A DNA stretch of 64,000 bases from JBBECJ01 sp963763325 (GCA_963763325.1 CAVXOL010000024.1:806001-870000); one strand, 5' to 3'; shown: positions 42,726-52,565, numbered from the stretch's first letter. A program made the numbers and translations. Notes: a model not told the origin generated them from the sequence alone.

Positions 42726-44075
42726 ATGTCTGTCGGAACATTCGATGCACTCAGCAGCAGTCTCAGCGGCTCGGTATTACTCCCCGGTCACACCGAATAT
42801 GATCAGGCTCGTGAACTCTGGAACGGCATGATCGACAAGCGACCGGCCGCGATCGCTCAATGCACGAGCACGGCCGATGTTGTCGCAGCCGTCAACTTCG
42901 CGCGGGAACAGGGACTTCTCCTTTCGGTGCGCGCCGGAGGCCACAACGCGGCCGGTAGCGCGCTCTGTGACGATGGCCTTGTAATCGACCTGACGGCGAT
43001 GCGAGACGTCAGTGTCGACCCGGTCGCTCGGCTCGCGCGCGCGCAGGGCGGAGCCACCTGGGCTGACTTCGACCAGGCAACCGGAGCGCACGGCTTGGCG
43101 ACAACCGGCGGTGCGATCTCAACGACCGGTATCGCCGGATTAACGCTCGGTGGCGGGCTGGGTTGGCTGATGCGCAGCTACGGCATGGCCTGTGACAACG
43201 TGCGCTCAGTCGAGATCGTCACCGCCGACGGTCAGGTCCGCAGGGCAAGTGCAACGGAACATCCCGACCTGTACTGGGCTGTTCGCGGCGGCGGCGGAAA
43301 TTTCGGCGTCGTGACCGAGTTTGAGTACCAGCTGCATCCCGTAACGACGGTCCTGAGCGGGATGCTCGTCCATCCGGCCGCGCGGGCAAAGGAAGCGCTC
43401 CAGTTCCTGCGTGAGTTCCATCAGACAGCGCCGGACGAGTTGACCATCTTTACCGGCATGATGACCTCACCGGACGGCATGCCAATCGTTGCGTTCATCG
43501 TCTGCTACAACGGGCCAATTGAAGACGGAGAACGTGCCCTCGCGCCGCTGCGAGCCTTCGGTCCACCAGTGGCGGACCTGGTTCAGCCGATGCCATACGT
43601 CCAGCATCAGGCGTCACTGGACGAAGGCTTCCCTGCCGGGATGCAAGTCTACTGGCGCTCGGACTTCATTCGTCAGCTTGATGATGATGCGATCGACACG
43701 CTGGTCGAACACTATTCACAGATCACGTCGCCATTGTCAGCGTTGCTGCTGGAGCAGTTCGGCGGCGCCGTCAAACGCGTCGGCAAGGACGAGACGGCAT
43801 TCGTCCACCGCGATGCCGACTTCAACCTGGCGATCATCTCGCGCTGGACTGATCCGACTGAGGCCGATCGGCACATCGCCTGGGCGCGCGGCGTCCACAA
43901 CGCGATCAAGCCATACACGAGCGGCACCTACGTCAACTATCTGGGCGAAGAGGGTGAGGACCGCGTGCGTGCCGCCTACGGCGCCGACGTGTATGACAAG
44001 CTGGTCGCCGTCAAGACCGAGTACGACCCGACCAACCTGTTCCGCTCGAACCAGAACATCAAACCACGAGGTTGA
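42726..44075 (+). CDS. FAD-linked oxidase of the berberine-bridge (BBE) type
   Basis: A 449-residue flavoenzyme with GGAAGGGA before the ATG. The covalent FAD His is in RAGGHNAAG (His73), the PP-loop-like GGGLGWLMRSYGMACDN and the strand CDDGLVIDLT are normal for the family, and the C-terminal TYVNYLGEEGEDRVRAAYGADVYDKLVAVKTEYDPTNLFR is the BBE domain. No export signal is seen. Relatives oxidise alcohols, sugars or alkaloid-like compounds. The second FAD-linking Cys of bicovalent members was not located with confidence. Confidence 0.85.
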   Translation: MSVGTFDALSSSLSGSVLLPGHTEYDQARELWNGMIDKRPAAIAQCTSTADVVAAVNFAREQGLLLSVRAGGHNAAGSALCDDGLVIDLTAMRDVSVDPVARLARAQGGATWADFDQATGAHGLATTGGAISTTGIAGLTLGGGLGWLMRSYGMACDNVRSVEIVTADGQVRRASATEHPDLYWAVRGGGGNFGVVTEFEYQLHPVTTVLSGMLVHPAARAKEALQFLREFHQTAPDELTIFTGMMTSPDGMPIVAFIVCYNGPIEDGERALAPLRAFGPPVADLVQPMPYVQHQASLDEGFPAGMQVYWRSDFIRQLDDDAIDTLVEHYSQITSPLSALLLEQFGGAVKRVGKDETAFVHRDADFNLAIISRWTDPTEADRHIAWARGVHNAIKPYTSGTYVNYLGEEGEDRVRAAYGADVYDKLVAVKTEYDPTNLFRSNQNIKPRG

Positions 44076-44083
44076 CGCCGCGT

Positions 44084-44122
44084 TTCCGGAGGTGGAGTGG
44101 TAGCGTCTCTCCACCTCCGGAA
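44084..44122. terminator. Bidirectional hairpin after the BBE-type oxidase gene
   Basis: TTCCGGAGGTGGAG (44084-44097) pairs perfectly with 44109-44122 across an 11-nt loop. It lies between the converging BBE-type and acetyl-CoA synthetase genes. Confidence 0.65.
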
Positions 44123-44134
44123 GATCGTGGGATG

Positions 44135-46054
44135 TCACTCCTCGAGCGTCGTCAGGTCTCCGGGATCGACGCCGAGCTCTTCGGCTTTCAATAGACGGCG
44201 CATGATCTTGCCTGAGCGGGTTTTCGGCAGGCGCTCGCGGAACTCGATGACGGATGGCGTTGCGATCGGGCCGATGACGTGCCGGACATGAGCGATGAGG
44301 GCAGCACGTGTCTGTTCGGATGGCTCCTGACCGGCGCGAAGTGTCACGAACGCCTTGACGGCCTGACCTCGAACCTCGTCTGGCATACCGATGACGGCTG
44401 CTTCGGCGACACGAGGGTGGGACACGAGCGCGCTCTCTATTTCGGCGGTCCCGATCCGATGTCCGGAGACGTTGATGACATCATCTGCGCGGCCGAGGAC
44501 CGTGTAGTAGCCGTCGTTGTCGCGGATGGCGACATCGCCGCTGGTGTAGGCATGGGGAACGATCGACCAGTCGCGCTCGTAGCGTTCCGGATCGTTGTAG
44601 ACCGTTCGATACATGTGCGGGAACGGCAACCGCAGGACAAGCAGACCACCCTTGCCGTCCGGCATCGGATTCCCCTCCCGGTCGACGACATCGGCGATGA
44701 CACCGGCCAGCGGCTTTCCGGCTGAACCGGGTTTGGAGGGCATCGCCGGCAGTGTCGCGATCGTCGGACCGCCAAGCTCCGTCTGCCACCAATTATCGAT
44801 CATGTAGGCGTGCTCGCCATTGCCACACAGGTTGCGATAGGCCCAGCGCCAGGCTTCGGGGTTGAGCGGTTCGCCTGCGCATGTCAACAGGCGCAGCGAG
44901 CGCAGGTCGTAGCGAGATGGCGCGTCCTCGCCGAACTTCATCAGCATTCGGACGGCAGTCGGCGCCGTGAAGGCGACCGTCACGCCGTACTTCTCGATCA
45001 GCTCGAACGCGATCGCGGTATGCGGGAAATCGATCGATCCCTCACGGAAGACCGTCGTCGCGCCGCAGACGAGCGGTGCATAGACGATGTATGAGTGGCC
45101 GACGACCCAGCCGATGTCCGACATGCACCAGAAGACGTCATCTTCCTTGATATCCCAGAAGGTGCGTAGGTGGTAGGCCGTTCCAACCATGTAGCCGCCG
45201 TGAACGTGGACGACGCCCTTTGGCTTGCCGGTCGTCCCGGAGGTATAGAGGATGTAGAGCGGGTGCTCTGCGTCGACCGGAACCGGTTCGAAGTCGGCAC
45301 TGGCGGCATTGAGCAGCTCGTAGAAATCGCGCTCGCGCGGCTCGTCCAGTTCAACCGAGTGCGCCTCCCGCCGCCAGACGATGACCGGTGGTACCGAGTC
45401 CAGCCCGTCAAGAGCCTCATCGACGATGGCCTTGAGTTGGACGGATCTGCCACGTCTGTAGCCGACATCGCTGGTGATCACTAATTTCGCGTCGGCGTCG
45501 AGAATCCGGTCGCGTAGCGCACCTGCCCCGAGCCCGGCGTAGACGACAGAGTGAATCGCTCCGATCCGAGCGCAGGCCAGCATCGCGATGATCCCCTCCA
45601 GCGAGAGGGGCAGGTAGATGACGACACGGTCGCCAAGCCCGACGCCTGATTCGCGGAGGACGTTGGCGAATCGGTTCACCAATCGCAGGAGCTGGCGGTA
45701 GGTGACGATCTTCTCGCTGCCGTCCTCGCCGAGCGCGATGTAGGCGACCTTGTTGGCTCGCGGGCCCCTGGCATGCCGGTCGAGCGCGTTGGCAGTGATG
45801 TTGACTTTCGCTCCATCGAACCAGCGGAAGTTTGGGTACTCACGGACATAGACATCGGTCCACGGTTCGAACCAGTCGAACTCGCGTGCGACTTCTTCCC
45901 AGAACGCCTCTGGCTCCGCGATGGAACGCTCGTACACGCCGTCCGGGTCCTGAACCGTCGCTTGCAGCAGGACGTGGGGCGGCGGGTTGATACGTTCGTC
46001 CTCGGTCAGGACGCTCTCGATTGCTACGGATTCGTCGTGAGTCCCTTCCGCCAT
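44135..46054 (-). CDS. Acetyl-CoA synthetase-like acyl-CoA ligase (AMP-forming)
   Basis: From the ATG at 46054, with GGAGG upstream, 639 residues, the length of bacterial AcsA. Motifs in order: FWEEVAREFDWFEPW at the N-terminus, LYILYTSGTTGKPKGVVHVHGG, then NWWQTELGGPTIATLP, GRADDVINVSGHRIGTAEIESAL, and the catalytic Lys in PKTRSGKIMRR. The N-terminal extension to 46219 runs through the palindromic repeat and is not believed to be translated. Acetate or propionate is the expected substrate. The gene is followed by a hairpin and precedes no obvious partner. Confidence 0.88.
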   Translation of the reverse strand: MAEGTHDESVAIESVLTEDERINPPPHVLLQATVQDPDGVYERSIAEPEAFWEEVAREFDWFEPWTDVYVREYPNFRWFDGAKVNITANALDRHARGPRANKVAYIALGEDGSEKIVTYRQLLRLVNRFANVLRESGVGLGDRVVIYLPLSLEGIIAMLACARIGAIHSVVYAGLGAGALRDRILDADAKLVITSDVGYRRGRSVQLKAIVDEALDGLDSVPPVIVWRREAHSVELDEPRERDFYELLNAASADFEPVPVDAEHPLYILYTSGTTGKPKGVVHVHGGYMVGTAYHLRTFWDIKEDDVFWCMSDIGWVVGHSYIVYAPLVCGATTVFREGSIDFPHTAIAFELIEKYGVTVAFTAPTAVRMLMKFGEDAPSRYDLRSLRLLTCAGEPLNPEAWRWAYRNLCGNGEHAYMIDNWWQTELGGPTIATLPAMPSKPGSAGKPLAGVIADVVDREGNPMPDGKGGLLVLRLPFPHMYRTVYNDPERYERDWSIVPHAYTSGDVAIRDNDGYYTVLGRADDVINVSGHRIGTAEIESALVSHPRVAEAAVIGMPDEVRGQAVKAFVTLRAGQEPSEQTRAALIAHVRHVIGPIATPSVIEFRERLPKTRSGKIMRRLLKAEELGVDPGDLTTLEE

Positions 46055-46086
46055 TCGGGCCTCCTCGCATTCGTGACGTTGTGATG

Positions 46087-46276
46087 CGTTAGAGTGGACC
46101 GTATCAGTTGGGTTGTCATCCTGAGCCGCAGCGAAGGATCGCTTAACGTACGGGACAGCAGGGCGATGATGGGTAGAAGGTGCTGTACCCACCCGAACCG
46201 CCAGTGTCATCAAGGCCAAGCGATCCTTCGCTGCGGCTCAGGATGACAGCCCAACGTGATTCGGTCCACTCTAACG
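46087..46276. repeat. About 58-bp inverted repeat, GTCATCCTGAGCCGCAGCGAAGGATC family
   Basis: Arms 46087-46144 and 46218-46276 are mirror copies; the inner 38 bp (46107-46144 with 46218-46255) match at 37 positions. A 73-nt spacer separates them. It fills the gap between the acetyl-CoA synthetase start and the peptide permease stop. Repeats with this core motif are known to me from many environmental bacterial genomes, where they are dispersed. Confidence 0.85.
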
Positions 46277-46306
46277 TATCTCGCATTACACATCACGCTT
46301 CGCGCG

Positions 46307-47236
46307 CTACAACGACGCGCGCTGGTGAGGGTCCATCAGATCACGAAGGCCGTCGCCGACGAAGTTGATCGAGAGGGCAGTGATGAAGATGAGCAAGCCC
46401 GGCAGCGTCGGCAGCCAGATGTCGCTCCAGGTGAACATGAACGACTGTGATTCCTGCAGCATGTAGCCCCAGCTTGGCGTTGGCGGCTGAACGCCGAGGC
46501 CGAGAAAGCTCAGGAACGCTTCTGAGATGATCAGCCGGGCAACCTGGACGGTCGCGATGACGATGATCGTGTTGAACAGATTCGGCATGATGTGGCGCAT
46601 CATCAGGCGCAGGTTGCCGAGGCCAACGACGCGGCCAGCAGCGATGTATTCCAGCGACTTGATGCGTTCGACTTCGAACTTGACGACGCGGGTATAGATC
46701 GGCCAGGCACCGATACCGAGAACGATGACAACGTTCGTAAAGCTCGCGCCAAGGACGGCGATCACCGCCAACGCCAGCAGGATGAACGGGAACGTCATCA
46801 TCACGTTCACGAGCGTCGAGATAATCGCGTCAACCCAGCCGCCAAAGTATCCCGCAAGCATGCCGAGGACGATGCCGATCGCACCGGAGATCAGCGTCGC
46901 GAGGATGCCGACCGAGAGCGCGATCCGGGCGCCGTACATCAGCCGGGTCGCGTAGTCGCGTCCGATGCCGTCGGTGCCAAGCGGATGACTCCAGGAGCCA
47001 CCCTGCCAGACCGGCTCCTGCAAGCGGTCGGTGATCCGGCCCTCGGTGTACGAGTACGGGGTCAACAGCGGGGCGAAGATCGCGATGAAGACCAGGATGG
47101 CAAGGATGATCCCGCCGGCCACCGACATGCGCAGCTTCCAGGCGGTCTGCATCCACTGGCGCAGCGATTTCTTGCGCACCTGACGTTGTGAGAACGCCGA
47201 GGCAGCATCCTGAATGGTTGGATCTGCGGTGGCCAT
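46307..47236 (-). CDS. Oligo/dipeptide ABC transporter permease, DppC-type (operon 1)
   Basis: A 309-residue membrane protein of the DppC/OppC family. The N-terminal tail (RQVRKKSLRQWMQTAWKL) precedes the first helix, and the ATPase-contact region EAFLSFLGLGVQPPTPSWG marks the C-terminal part. YATRLMYGARIALSVGILATLIS is the second family mark. With DppB it forms the peptide channel. It is the last gene of the first binding-protein/DppB/DppC series. No ATPase subunit (DppD/DppF) follows or exists in the window, so it must share one encoded elsewhere. Confidence 0.88.
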   Translation of the reverse strand: MATADPTIQDAASAFSQRQVRKKSLRQWMQTAWKLRMSVAGGIILAILVFIAIFAPLLTPYSYTEGRITDRLQEPVWQGGSWSHPLGTDGIGRDYATRLMYGARIALSVGILATLISGAIGIVLGMLAGYFGGWVDAIISTLVNVMMTFPFILLALAVIAVLGASFTNVVIVLGIGAWPIYTRVVKFEVERIKSLEYIAAGRVVGLGNLRLMMRHIMPNLFNTIIVIATVQVARLIISEAFLSFLGLGVQPPTPSWGYMLQESQSFMFTWSDIWLPTLPGLLIFITALSINFVGDGLRDLMDPHQRASL

Positions 47237-47254
47237 TGCTCCTCCTCCTCAGCG

Positions 47255-48184
47255 TTAGCGACGGATTCGTGGGTCGAGGACGCCGACCACTAGATCGACG
47301 CCGAGATTGACCAGCCCAATGATGATCGCAAGCGACACGACCGCCGCCTGGGTGACCGGGAAGTCAGCGTTGCGGATCGACTCGATCGCCAGTAGCCCGA
47401 CACCCGGCCAGGCAAAGACGGTTTCGGTGATGACCGCACCCCCCAGGAGCTGTCCGAATTGCAGCCCGAGGACGGTGATGACCGGAATCATCGTGTTGCG
47501 CAACGCGTGGCGCGTCAGGACAACCCGTTCTCGTAGACCCTTGGCGCGCGCCGTTCGGATGTAGTCCTGGGTCAGTGCGTCGAGCATGCCGGAGCGCACG
47601 AGCCGCTCAGTGACCGGCGCGAGAAAGACACCGAGGACAATCGTCGGCAGGACCATGTGCTTGAGCCGATCGATCCCGAACTCACCGTAGCCCGAAGGCG
47701 GCAGCCACTTGAGGTTGACGCCGAAGATGATGATCAGCATCAGGCCGAGCCAGAAGATCGGCATTGCCTGTCCGGCGACGACGAAGAGTGTCGAGATGTT
47801 GTCCCAGATCGAATAGCGCTTGTAAGAGGAGATGATCCCCATCGGGATCGCGATGACCGTCGCCAGGATCGTGCCGCTCAACGTCAGTAGCAGCGTCGCC
47901 GGCATCCGTTCCCAGACGATCGTCATCGCCGGACGCTCGGCGCGGAACGAGACGCCGAAATCTCCCTGGACGGCATCCGAGAGGAAATCCCAGTACTGGA
48001 CAACCAACGGACGGTTGAAACCCATCTGCTCGCGAAAGATCTCTCGTTGTTCGCGCGGCGTCTCTGGCGGCAGCAGGACGTTGACAGGATCGCCAATCAT
48101 GTTCGTGATGACGAACACGATGACCGAGATGCCAAAGACAGCGATGACGGTCTGAATCACGCGGTGTGCGATATACGAACCCAC
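47255..48184 (-). CDS. Oligo/dipeptide ABC transporter permease, DppB-type (operon 1)
   Basis: A 309-residue membrane protein. The DppB N-terminus YIAHRVIQTVIAVFGISVIVFVI, the large outer segment DPVNVLLPPETPREQREIF and the ATPase-contact loop DYIRTARAKGLRERVVLTRHALRNTMI are clear. It is preceded by a hairpin 49 nt upstream and followed after 18 nt by the DppC gene. The near-identical protein at 51580-52509 is a paralogue. The terminal part GLVNLGVDLVVGVLDPRI is also typical. Confidence 0.88.
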   Translation of the reverse strand: MGSYIAHRVIQTVIAVFGISVIVFVITNMIGDPVNVLLPPETPREQREIFREQMGFNRPLVVQYWDFLSDAVQGDFGVSFRAERPAMTIVWERMPATLLLTLSGTILATVIAIPMGIISSYKRYSIWDNISTLFVVAGQAMPIFWLGLMLIIIFGVNLKWLPPSGYGEFGIDRLKHMVLPTIVLGVFLAPVTERLVRSGMLDALTQDYIRTARAKGLRERVVLTRHALRNTMIPVITVLGLQFGQLLGGAVITETVFAWPGVGLLAIESIRNADFPVTQAAVVSLAIIIGLVNLGVDLVVGVLDPRIRR

Positions 48185-48232
48185 AGGCTCGGACCTCCTG
48201 TCTCACGCCGGGCTGAGGACCGGGCAGCAATC

Positions 48233-48271
48233 CAGCCGGACAGGAGCAGCGATCCCGCTCCTGTCCGGCTG
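48233..48271 (-). terminator. Intercistronic hairpin between the binding-protein and permease genes (operon 1)
   Basis: CAGCCGGACAGGAGC (48233-48247) pairs perfectly with 48257-48271, a 15-bp stem with a 9-nt loop, followed by no T-run. It lies seven nt beyond the binding-protein stop. The same position in operon 2 also carries a hairpin, so an attenuator or mRNA-stabilising role is likely. Confidence 0.6.
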
Positions 48272-48278
48272 AATGTGC

Positions 48279-50026
48279 CTACGCCTTCGGCCTGGCGGTG
48301 AAGTACATGTCGATCTCGTCCGGCCGTGGGGACCATTCAACGTTGTTGCTGACACCCCAGACGGAGTGGAAGCCCCACATGAAGATCATCGGCGCCTCAT
48401 CGCGGATGATCCGCTGCGCCTGGGAGTAGATCCCCATCCGCTCGTCGGGGTCGAGCGACCCGCGCCCCTCCTCCAGCAGCGCGTCGAGCTCGTCACTGTT
48501 GTAGTAGGTGAAGATCTCCTGGCTGTGCAGCTGGTCCCAGAGGATGCCGTCGGCATCGAAGACCGAGTAGGAGCCCCAGTTGTAGCTGTGCATCGGCCCG
48601 GCCTGGCCCTCGTTGTGGCGGGTCGTGAAAACATTGCCGTCACTGAGCGTCTCGAAGGTACAACGGATGCCGACCGCTTCGAGATCGCGTTGCATGGCCT
48701 GGTCGACCTGGTCCTGGTTCGGCATCGAGGACGGGCCGCGCACCCAGGTAACATCGATGCCGTCTGGATAGCCGGCCTCGGTCAGCAGTTGCTTGGCCAG
48801 TTCCGGATCGTACTCGTGCGGCTCGATCGACGGATCGAAGCCGAAGTGCTTCGGGTTGACGAGCGCCGGGGTCCGGTCACCGCCCGGCTGGAGGGCGTCG
48901 ATGTAGCCCTGGATGTCGCAGGCGTGGTTGGCGGCGTGGCGAACGCGGACATCCTGGAACGGATTCTCCGAGGTCCGTCCCATCGCGTCCAGCCGGGTAA
49001 AGCCGACACGCAGGATCGACTGCGTCTTCGTCGTGGCCACATCGGAGTTATCGACCGCCTGCATCTGGTCGAACGGCACGACACGGACGATGTCGGCCGT
49101 GCCCGCCAGTAGCTCGGCGAGCTGGGTCGGAACACCGGGCACGATCCGTAAGATGAGGTCCTTGAAGCCAATCTCGACATCCGGATTCCAGTAGTCGTCG
49201 TTGCGGGTCAGGACGATCTCCTGGCCTTTCTTCCACTCGACGAACTTGTACGGCCCGGTACCGATCGGATTCTCGGCCAGATAGGCGTCGTCGTTGGCCT
49301 GCGCGACCTTCTCGCTGATCATTTGGAAGTTCTGAAGCCGCTCGGTGAAGATCGGGTATGGCTCCTTGGTCGTGACGTGAACGGTGTACTCGTCGATGAC
49401 CTCAACTCCGGCGATTGCGGCGTGGTTGCCGATCTGCTGGCTGGCCTGCTCCGGGTTCGTAATCCGGTCCCAGTTCCACTTGACCGTCTCGGCCGTGAAG
49501 GCGTCGCCGTTATGAAAAGTAATGCCCTGGCGGAGCTTCAGCTCCCAGACGGTCGGCTCGATATTCTCCCAACTCTCGGCCAGCCACGGCTCGATCTGGT
49601 TGGTCTCACGGTTGCGAACGCCGAGATTGTCAAAGATATGGTAGAAAGCGATGATCCCGGTTCGCAGATTGTGCATGTGCGGGTCCATCGTTGGCAGGTC
49701 TGACTGGTCGAGGATGACACGCAGGGTGCCTCCCTCTGCACCCGATCCAGCAGCGGTTGTGGGCTCGGCCCCGCTGCCGGTCGTCGGGGACGCGTCGCCG
49801 GCTGCCGGCGTCTCGGTTTCCCCTCCGCCGCCACTGGTCGTCGTCGCCGAATCTCGTCGTCGTCATCGCCACCGCAGGCAGCAAGCGCGCCCATCGCGGC
49901 AGCGCCGCCCGCCCAGACCATGGCGGCCTTGACGAGCGTGCGTCGATCGATGCGTCCTTCGTTGAAGAACCGCTCCCAATTCGCGTAGATCTTGTCGTTC
50001 ATCTCCGATGGATTCCAGGAACCCAA
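48279..50026 (-). pseudogene. Peptide ABC transporter binding lipoprotein, SBP_bac_5 type (frameshifted, operon 1)
   Basis: From the TTG at 50026 (GAGGAGGAAG upstream), homologous to the intact start of the paralogue at 54407: a Tat-type head DRRTLVKAAMVWAGG, then a lipobox GALAAC. A frame break lies in the Asp/Ser-rich linker near 49855, where the correct frame (DSATTTSGGG...) is two bases on, equal to one missing base or two extra. The solute-binding domain (family 5) follows: TMDPHMHNLRTG, LRQGITFHNGDAFTAETVKWNWDRI, then FTRLDAMGRTSENPF. The repaired length is about 581 residues. It is paired with the DppB/DppC genes directly downstream and closely resembles the second binding protein. Confidence 0.85.
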
Positions 50027-50539
50027 GACTTCCTCCTCCTCATCGATGACCAGAGTCACCGGTGGCCCGTCCGGGCCACAATCCGCTACCACCCCAATTT
50101 GTTCGGCCGAACCAATCTGAGGGGATCGTAATGGCAGCGTATTCAGACGTCAAGAGCCTATATATCGAACGAGAACATATCGGATGTGCGATCCGCCAAT
50201 CGACGGACATCGTTACAATCCGCGAACGAACGCGGTCATCTCGCCGACTTCAGGATTCCGCCACGATCGACGGGAAATTCTGGTTCTGAGTATCTGATCC
50301 CGTAGCCCTCAGTTGTCCTGAGTGGTCAGCCATAGTGCGACCGCACCTCAGTCATGCCAATGAAGGAGGATCTCTGGTTGGTCGCCGCTACACATGACAG
50401 ACGACTCAGGCATCAAGGCGAGATCCGTCCTGCGCCCGGATGACGACGGGCCGGTCGCCGGGCTGGCCTTGGACGAGCAACACGCGATGCATCGGTGGGG
50501 CCAACATTGATTAAGTCGTTCGGCAGAGGACGTGAAAAG
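50027..50539. other. Intergenic region upstream of operon 1
   Basis: About 510 nt between the binding-protein gene start and the DppC2 terminator. It has an A+T-rich stretch (CCTATATATCG near 50160) that may be part of a promoter for operon 1. A 53-codon open frame on the plus strand (from 50131, GAGGGG upstream) has no recognisable features. Nothing else was identified. Confidence 0.4.
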
Positions 50540-50580
50540 GCGACACCCCCGGCTGAGGAGATCACAGCCGGGGGTGTCGC
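50540..50580 (-). terminator. Intrinsic terminator of peptide transport operon 2
   Basis: A perfect 16-bp stem (50540-50555 with 50565-50580) with a 9-nt loop. On the minus strand it is followed by CTTTTC, a short T-run, giving a proper intrinsic terminator 13 nt after the DppC2 stop codon. Confidence 0.75.
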
Positions 50581-50592
50581 GAAACGTGGATG

Positions 50593-51528
50593 TTAGAGCG
50601 AGGCGCGCTCGCGCGGGTCCATCAGGTCACGCAGGCCATCGCCAACGAAGTTGATCGAGAGGGTCGTGATGAAGATGGCCAGGCCTGGCAGCATCGGGAG
50701 CCAGATATCGCTCCAGCTGAACGAGAATGGAATCGATTCATTGAGCATGTAGCCCCAGCTCGGCGTGGGTGGCGGAACACCGAGGCCAAGGTAACTCAGG
50801 AATGCTTCGGAGATGATCAGCCGCGCGACCTGAACGGTGCCGATCACGATGATCGTGTTGAGCAGGTTCGGCGCGATATGGCGCCACATCGTGCGCCAGA
50901 TGCTGACACCGATCACCTTCGATGCCGCCATATACTCGAGCGACTTGATACGTTCGACTTCGAACTTGATGACCCGTGTGTAAATCGGCCAGGCACCAAT
51001 TCCAAGGACAAGGACGACATTTCTGAAACTGGTGCCAAGCACGGCCATGACGGCCAGCGCAAGCAGGATAAACGGGAACGTGATCATGATGTTCACAAAG
51101 GTGGATATGATCCCGTCGACCCAGCCGCCGAAGTAGCCGGCCGCCATCCCGAGCGTGATACCGATCGCAGCTGATACCAACGTCGCGAGCAGGCCAACCG
51201 ACAGCGCGATGCGCCCACCATATAGCAGGCGCGTCGCGTAGTCACGCCCAATTCCGTCGGTGCCAAGCGGGTGCGACCAGGTGCCGCCATCCTGCCAGAC
51301 CGGGGGTTGGAGGCGATCGCGAACTGAGCCTTCCTCGGTCGTGTAGGGTGTCAAGAGCGGCGCGAAGATGGCCATCAGCGCCAGGATCAGCAGAACGATA
51401 CCGCCAGCGACCGACATCCGCAGTTTCCAGGCGGCTGACATCCACGAGCGCATCGAGCGGCGGCGAACTCGATTGTGAGAGAACGCCTGGGCGATTGATT
51501 CCGGTGTATGCGTGTCGACAGTGGCCAT
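50593..51528 (-). CDS. Oligo/dipeptide ABC transporter permease, DppC-type (operon 2)
   Basis: A 311-residue paralogue of the protein at 46307-47236, with the same tail NRVRRRSMRSWMSAAWKL, the second mark RDYATRLLYGGRIALSVGLLAT and the contact region EAFLSYLGLGVPPPTPSWG. The two proteins are alike along their whole length. It is the last gene of operon 2 and is followed by a clear terminator. Confidence 0.88.
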   Translation of the reverse strand: MATVDTHTPESIAQAFSHNRVRRRSMRSWMSAAWKLRMSVAGGIVLLILALMAIFAPLLTPYTTEEGSVRDRLQPPVWQDGGTWSHPLGTDGIGRDYATRLLYGGRIALSVGLLATLVSAAIGITLGMAAGYFGGWVDGIISTFVNIMITFPFILLALAVMAVLGTSFRNVVLVLGIGAWPIYTRVIKFEVERIKSLEYMAASKVIGVSIWRTMWRHIAPNLLNTIIVIGTVQVARLIISEAFLSYLGLGVPPPTPSWGYMLNESIPFSFSWSDIWLPMLPGLAIFITTLSINFVGDGLRDLMDPRERASL

Positions 51529-51579
51529 CGATCCTCCTCATAGCGCCGGCTGCCGTTCAGCCGGTTGCGTCGATCGCGC

Positions 51580-52509
51580 TCAGCGCCGGATACGCGGATC
51601 CAGCCCGCCGACGATAAGATCGACGCCCAGATTCACCAGGCAGATAATGACCGCGAGCAGCACCACCGCCGCCTGGGTGACGGGAAAATCGGCACCGCGG
51701 ATTGATTCAATTGCCAGTTGGCCGACACCGGGCCAGGCAAAGACGGCTTCCGTGATGACGGCGCCGCCGAGCAATTGCCCGAATTGCAGTCCGAGGACAG
51801 TAATGACCGGAATCATCGTGTTACGAAACGCGTGCCGGAAGAGGACGACGCGCTCAGCCAACCCCTTGGCTCGCGCCGTCCGCACGTAGTCCTGGGAGAG
51901 GGCCTCGATCATGCCCGATCGGACCAGCCGTTCCGTCACGGGCGCGATGAAGAAGCCGAGGACGAAGGCCGGCATGATCAGATGTTTGATCCGATCGATC
52001 CCTCCATCGCCGTAGCCGGAGACCGGCAGCCACTTGAGGTTGACGCCAAAGACGATGATCAGCAGCAGGCCAAGCCAGAAGATCGGCATCGCCTGACCGG
52101 TGACGACAAACAGCGTCGCCATGTTTTCCCAGACCGAGTGGCGCTTGTATGACGAGACAATGCCCATTGGGACCGCGATCAGCGTCGCAAGGAAGATAGC
52201 GGTAAAGGTGAGCGTCAGTGTCGCGGGCATCCGCTCCAGGACGAGTTCGGACGCGGGTCGACCCGAGCGGAACGATTCCCCAAAATCACCCCGAACGGCG
52301 TCGAACAGGAAATCGCCGTACTGAACGATCAGCGGACGATTGAAGCCCATCTGTTCGCGAAAGATCTCACGCTGCTCGTACGGCGTCTCGGGCGGCAGTA
52401 GCACGCCGACCGGGTCGCCGAGCATGTTCGTGATCACAAAGACGATGACAGAGATGCCAAAAACGACCACAACCATCTGGATCAGGCGATTGATGATATA
52501 CGAAGTCAC
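51580..52509 (-). CDS. Oligo/dipeptide ABC transporter permease, DppB-type (operon 2)
   Basis: A 309-residue paralogue of the protein at 47255-48184. It has the N-terminus YIINRLIQMVVVVFGISVIVF, the outer segment DPVGVLLPPETPYEQREIF and the contact loop DYVRTARAKGLAERVVLFRHAFRNTMI. A hairpin lies between it and the binding-protein gene. DppC2 starts 51 nt downstream on the same strand. Confidence 0.88.
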   Translation of the reverse strand: MTSYIINRLIQMVVVVFGISVIVFVITNMLGDPVGVLLPPETPYEQREIFREQMGFNRPLIVQYGDFLFDAVRGDFGESFRSGRPASELVLERMPATLTLTFTAIFLATLIAVPMGIVSSYKRHSVWENMATLFVVTGQAMPIFWLGLLLIIVFGVNLKWLPVSGYGDGGIDRIKHLIMPAFVLGFFIAPVTERLVRSGMIEALSQDYVRTARAKGLAERVVLFRHAFRNTMIPVITVLGLQFGQLLGGAVITEAVFAWPGVGQLAIESIRGADFPVTQAAVVLLAVIICLVNLGVDLIVGGLDPRIRR

Positions 52510-52565
52510 CGGCTCGCTCCTCCTTCAAGCCCAGCGTCGCCGGACCGAACTGACCGACCACTTGA

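Noticed and set aside
50131..50289. 53-codon plus-strand gene upstream of operon 1
   Set aside because: It has a fair ribosome site but no recognisable features. It lies in the probable promoter region of the opposite strand and is likely chance.
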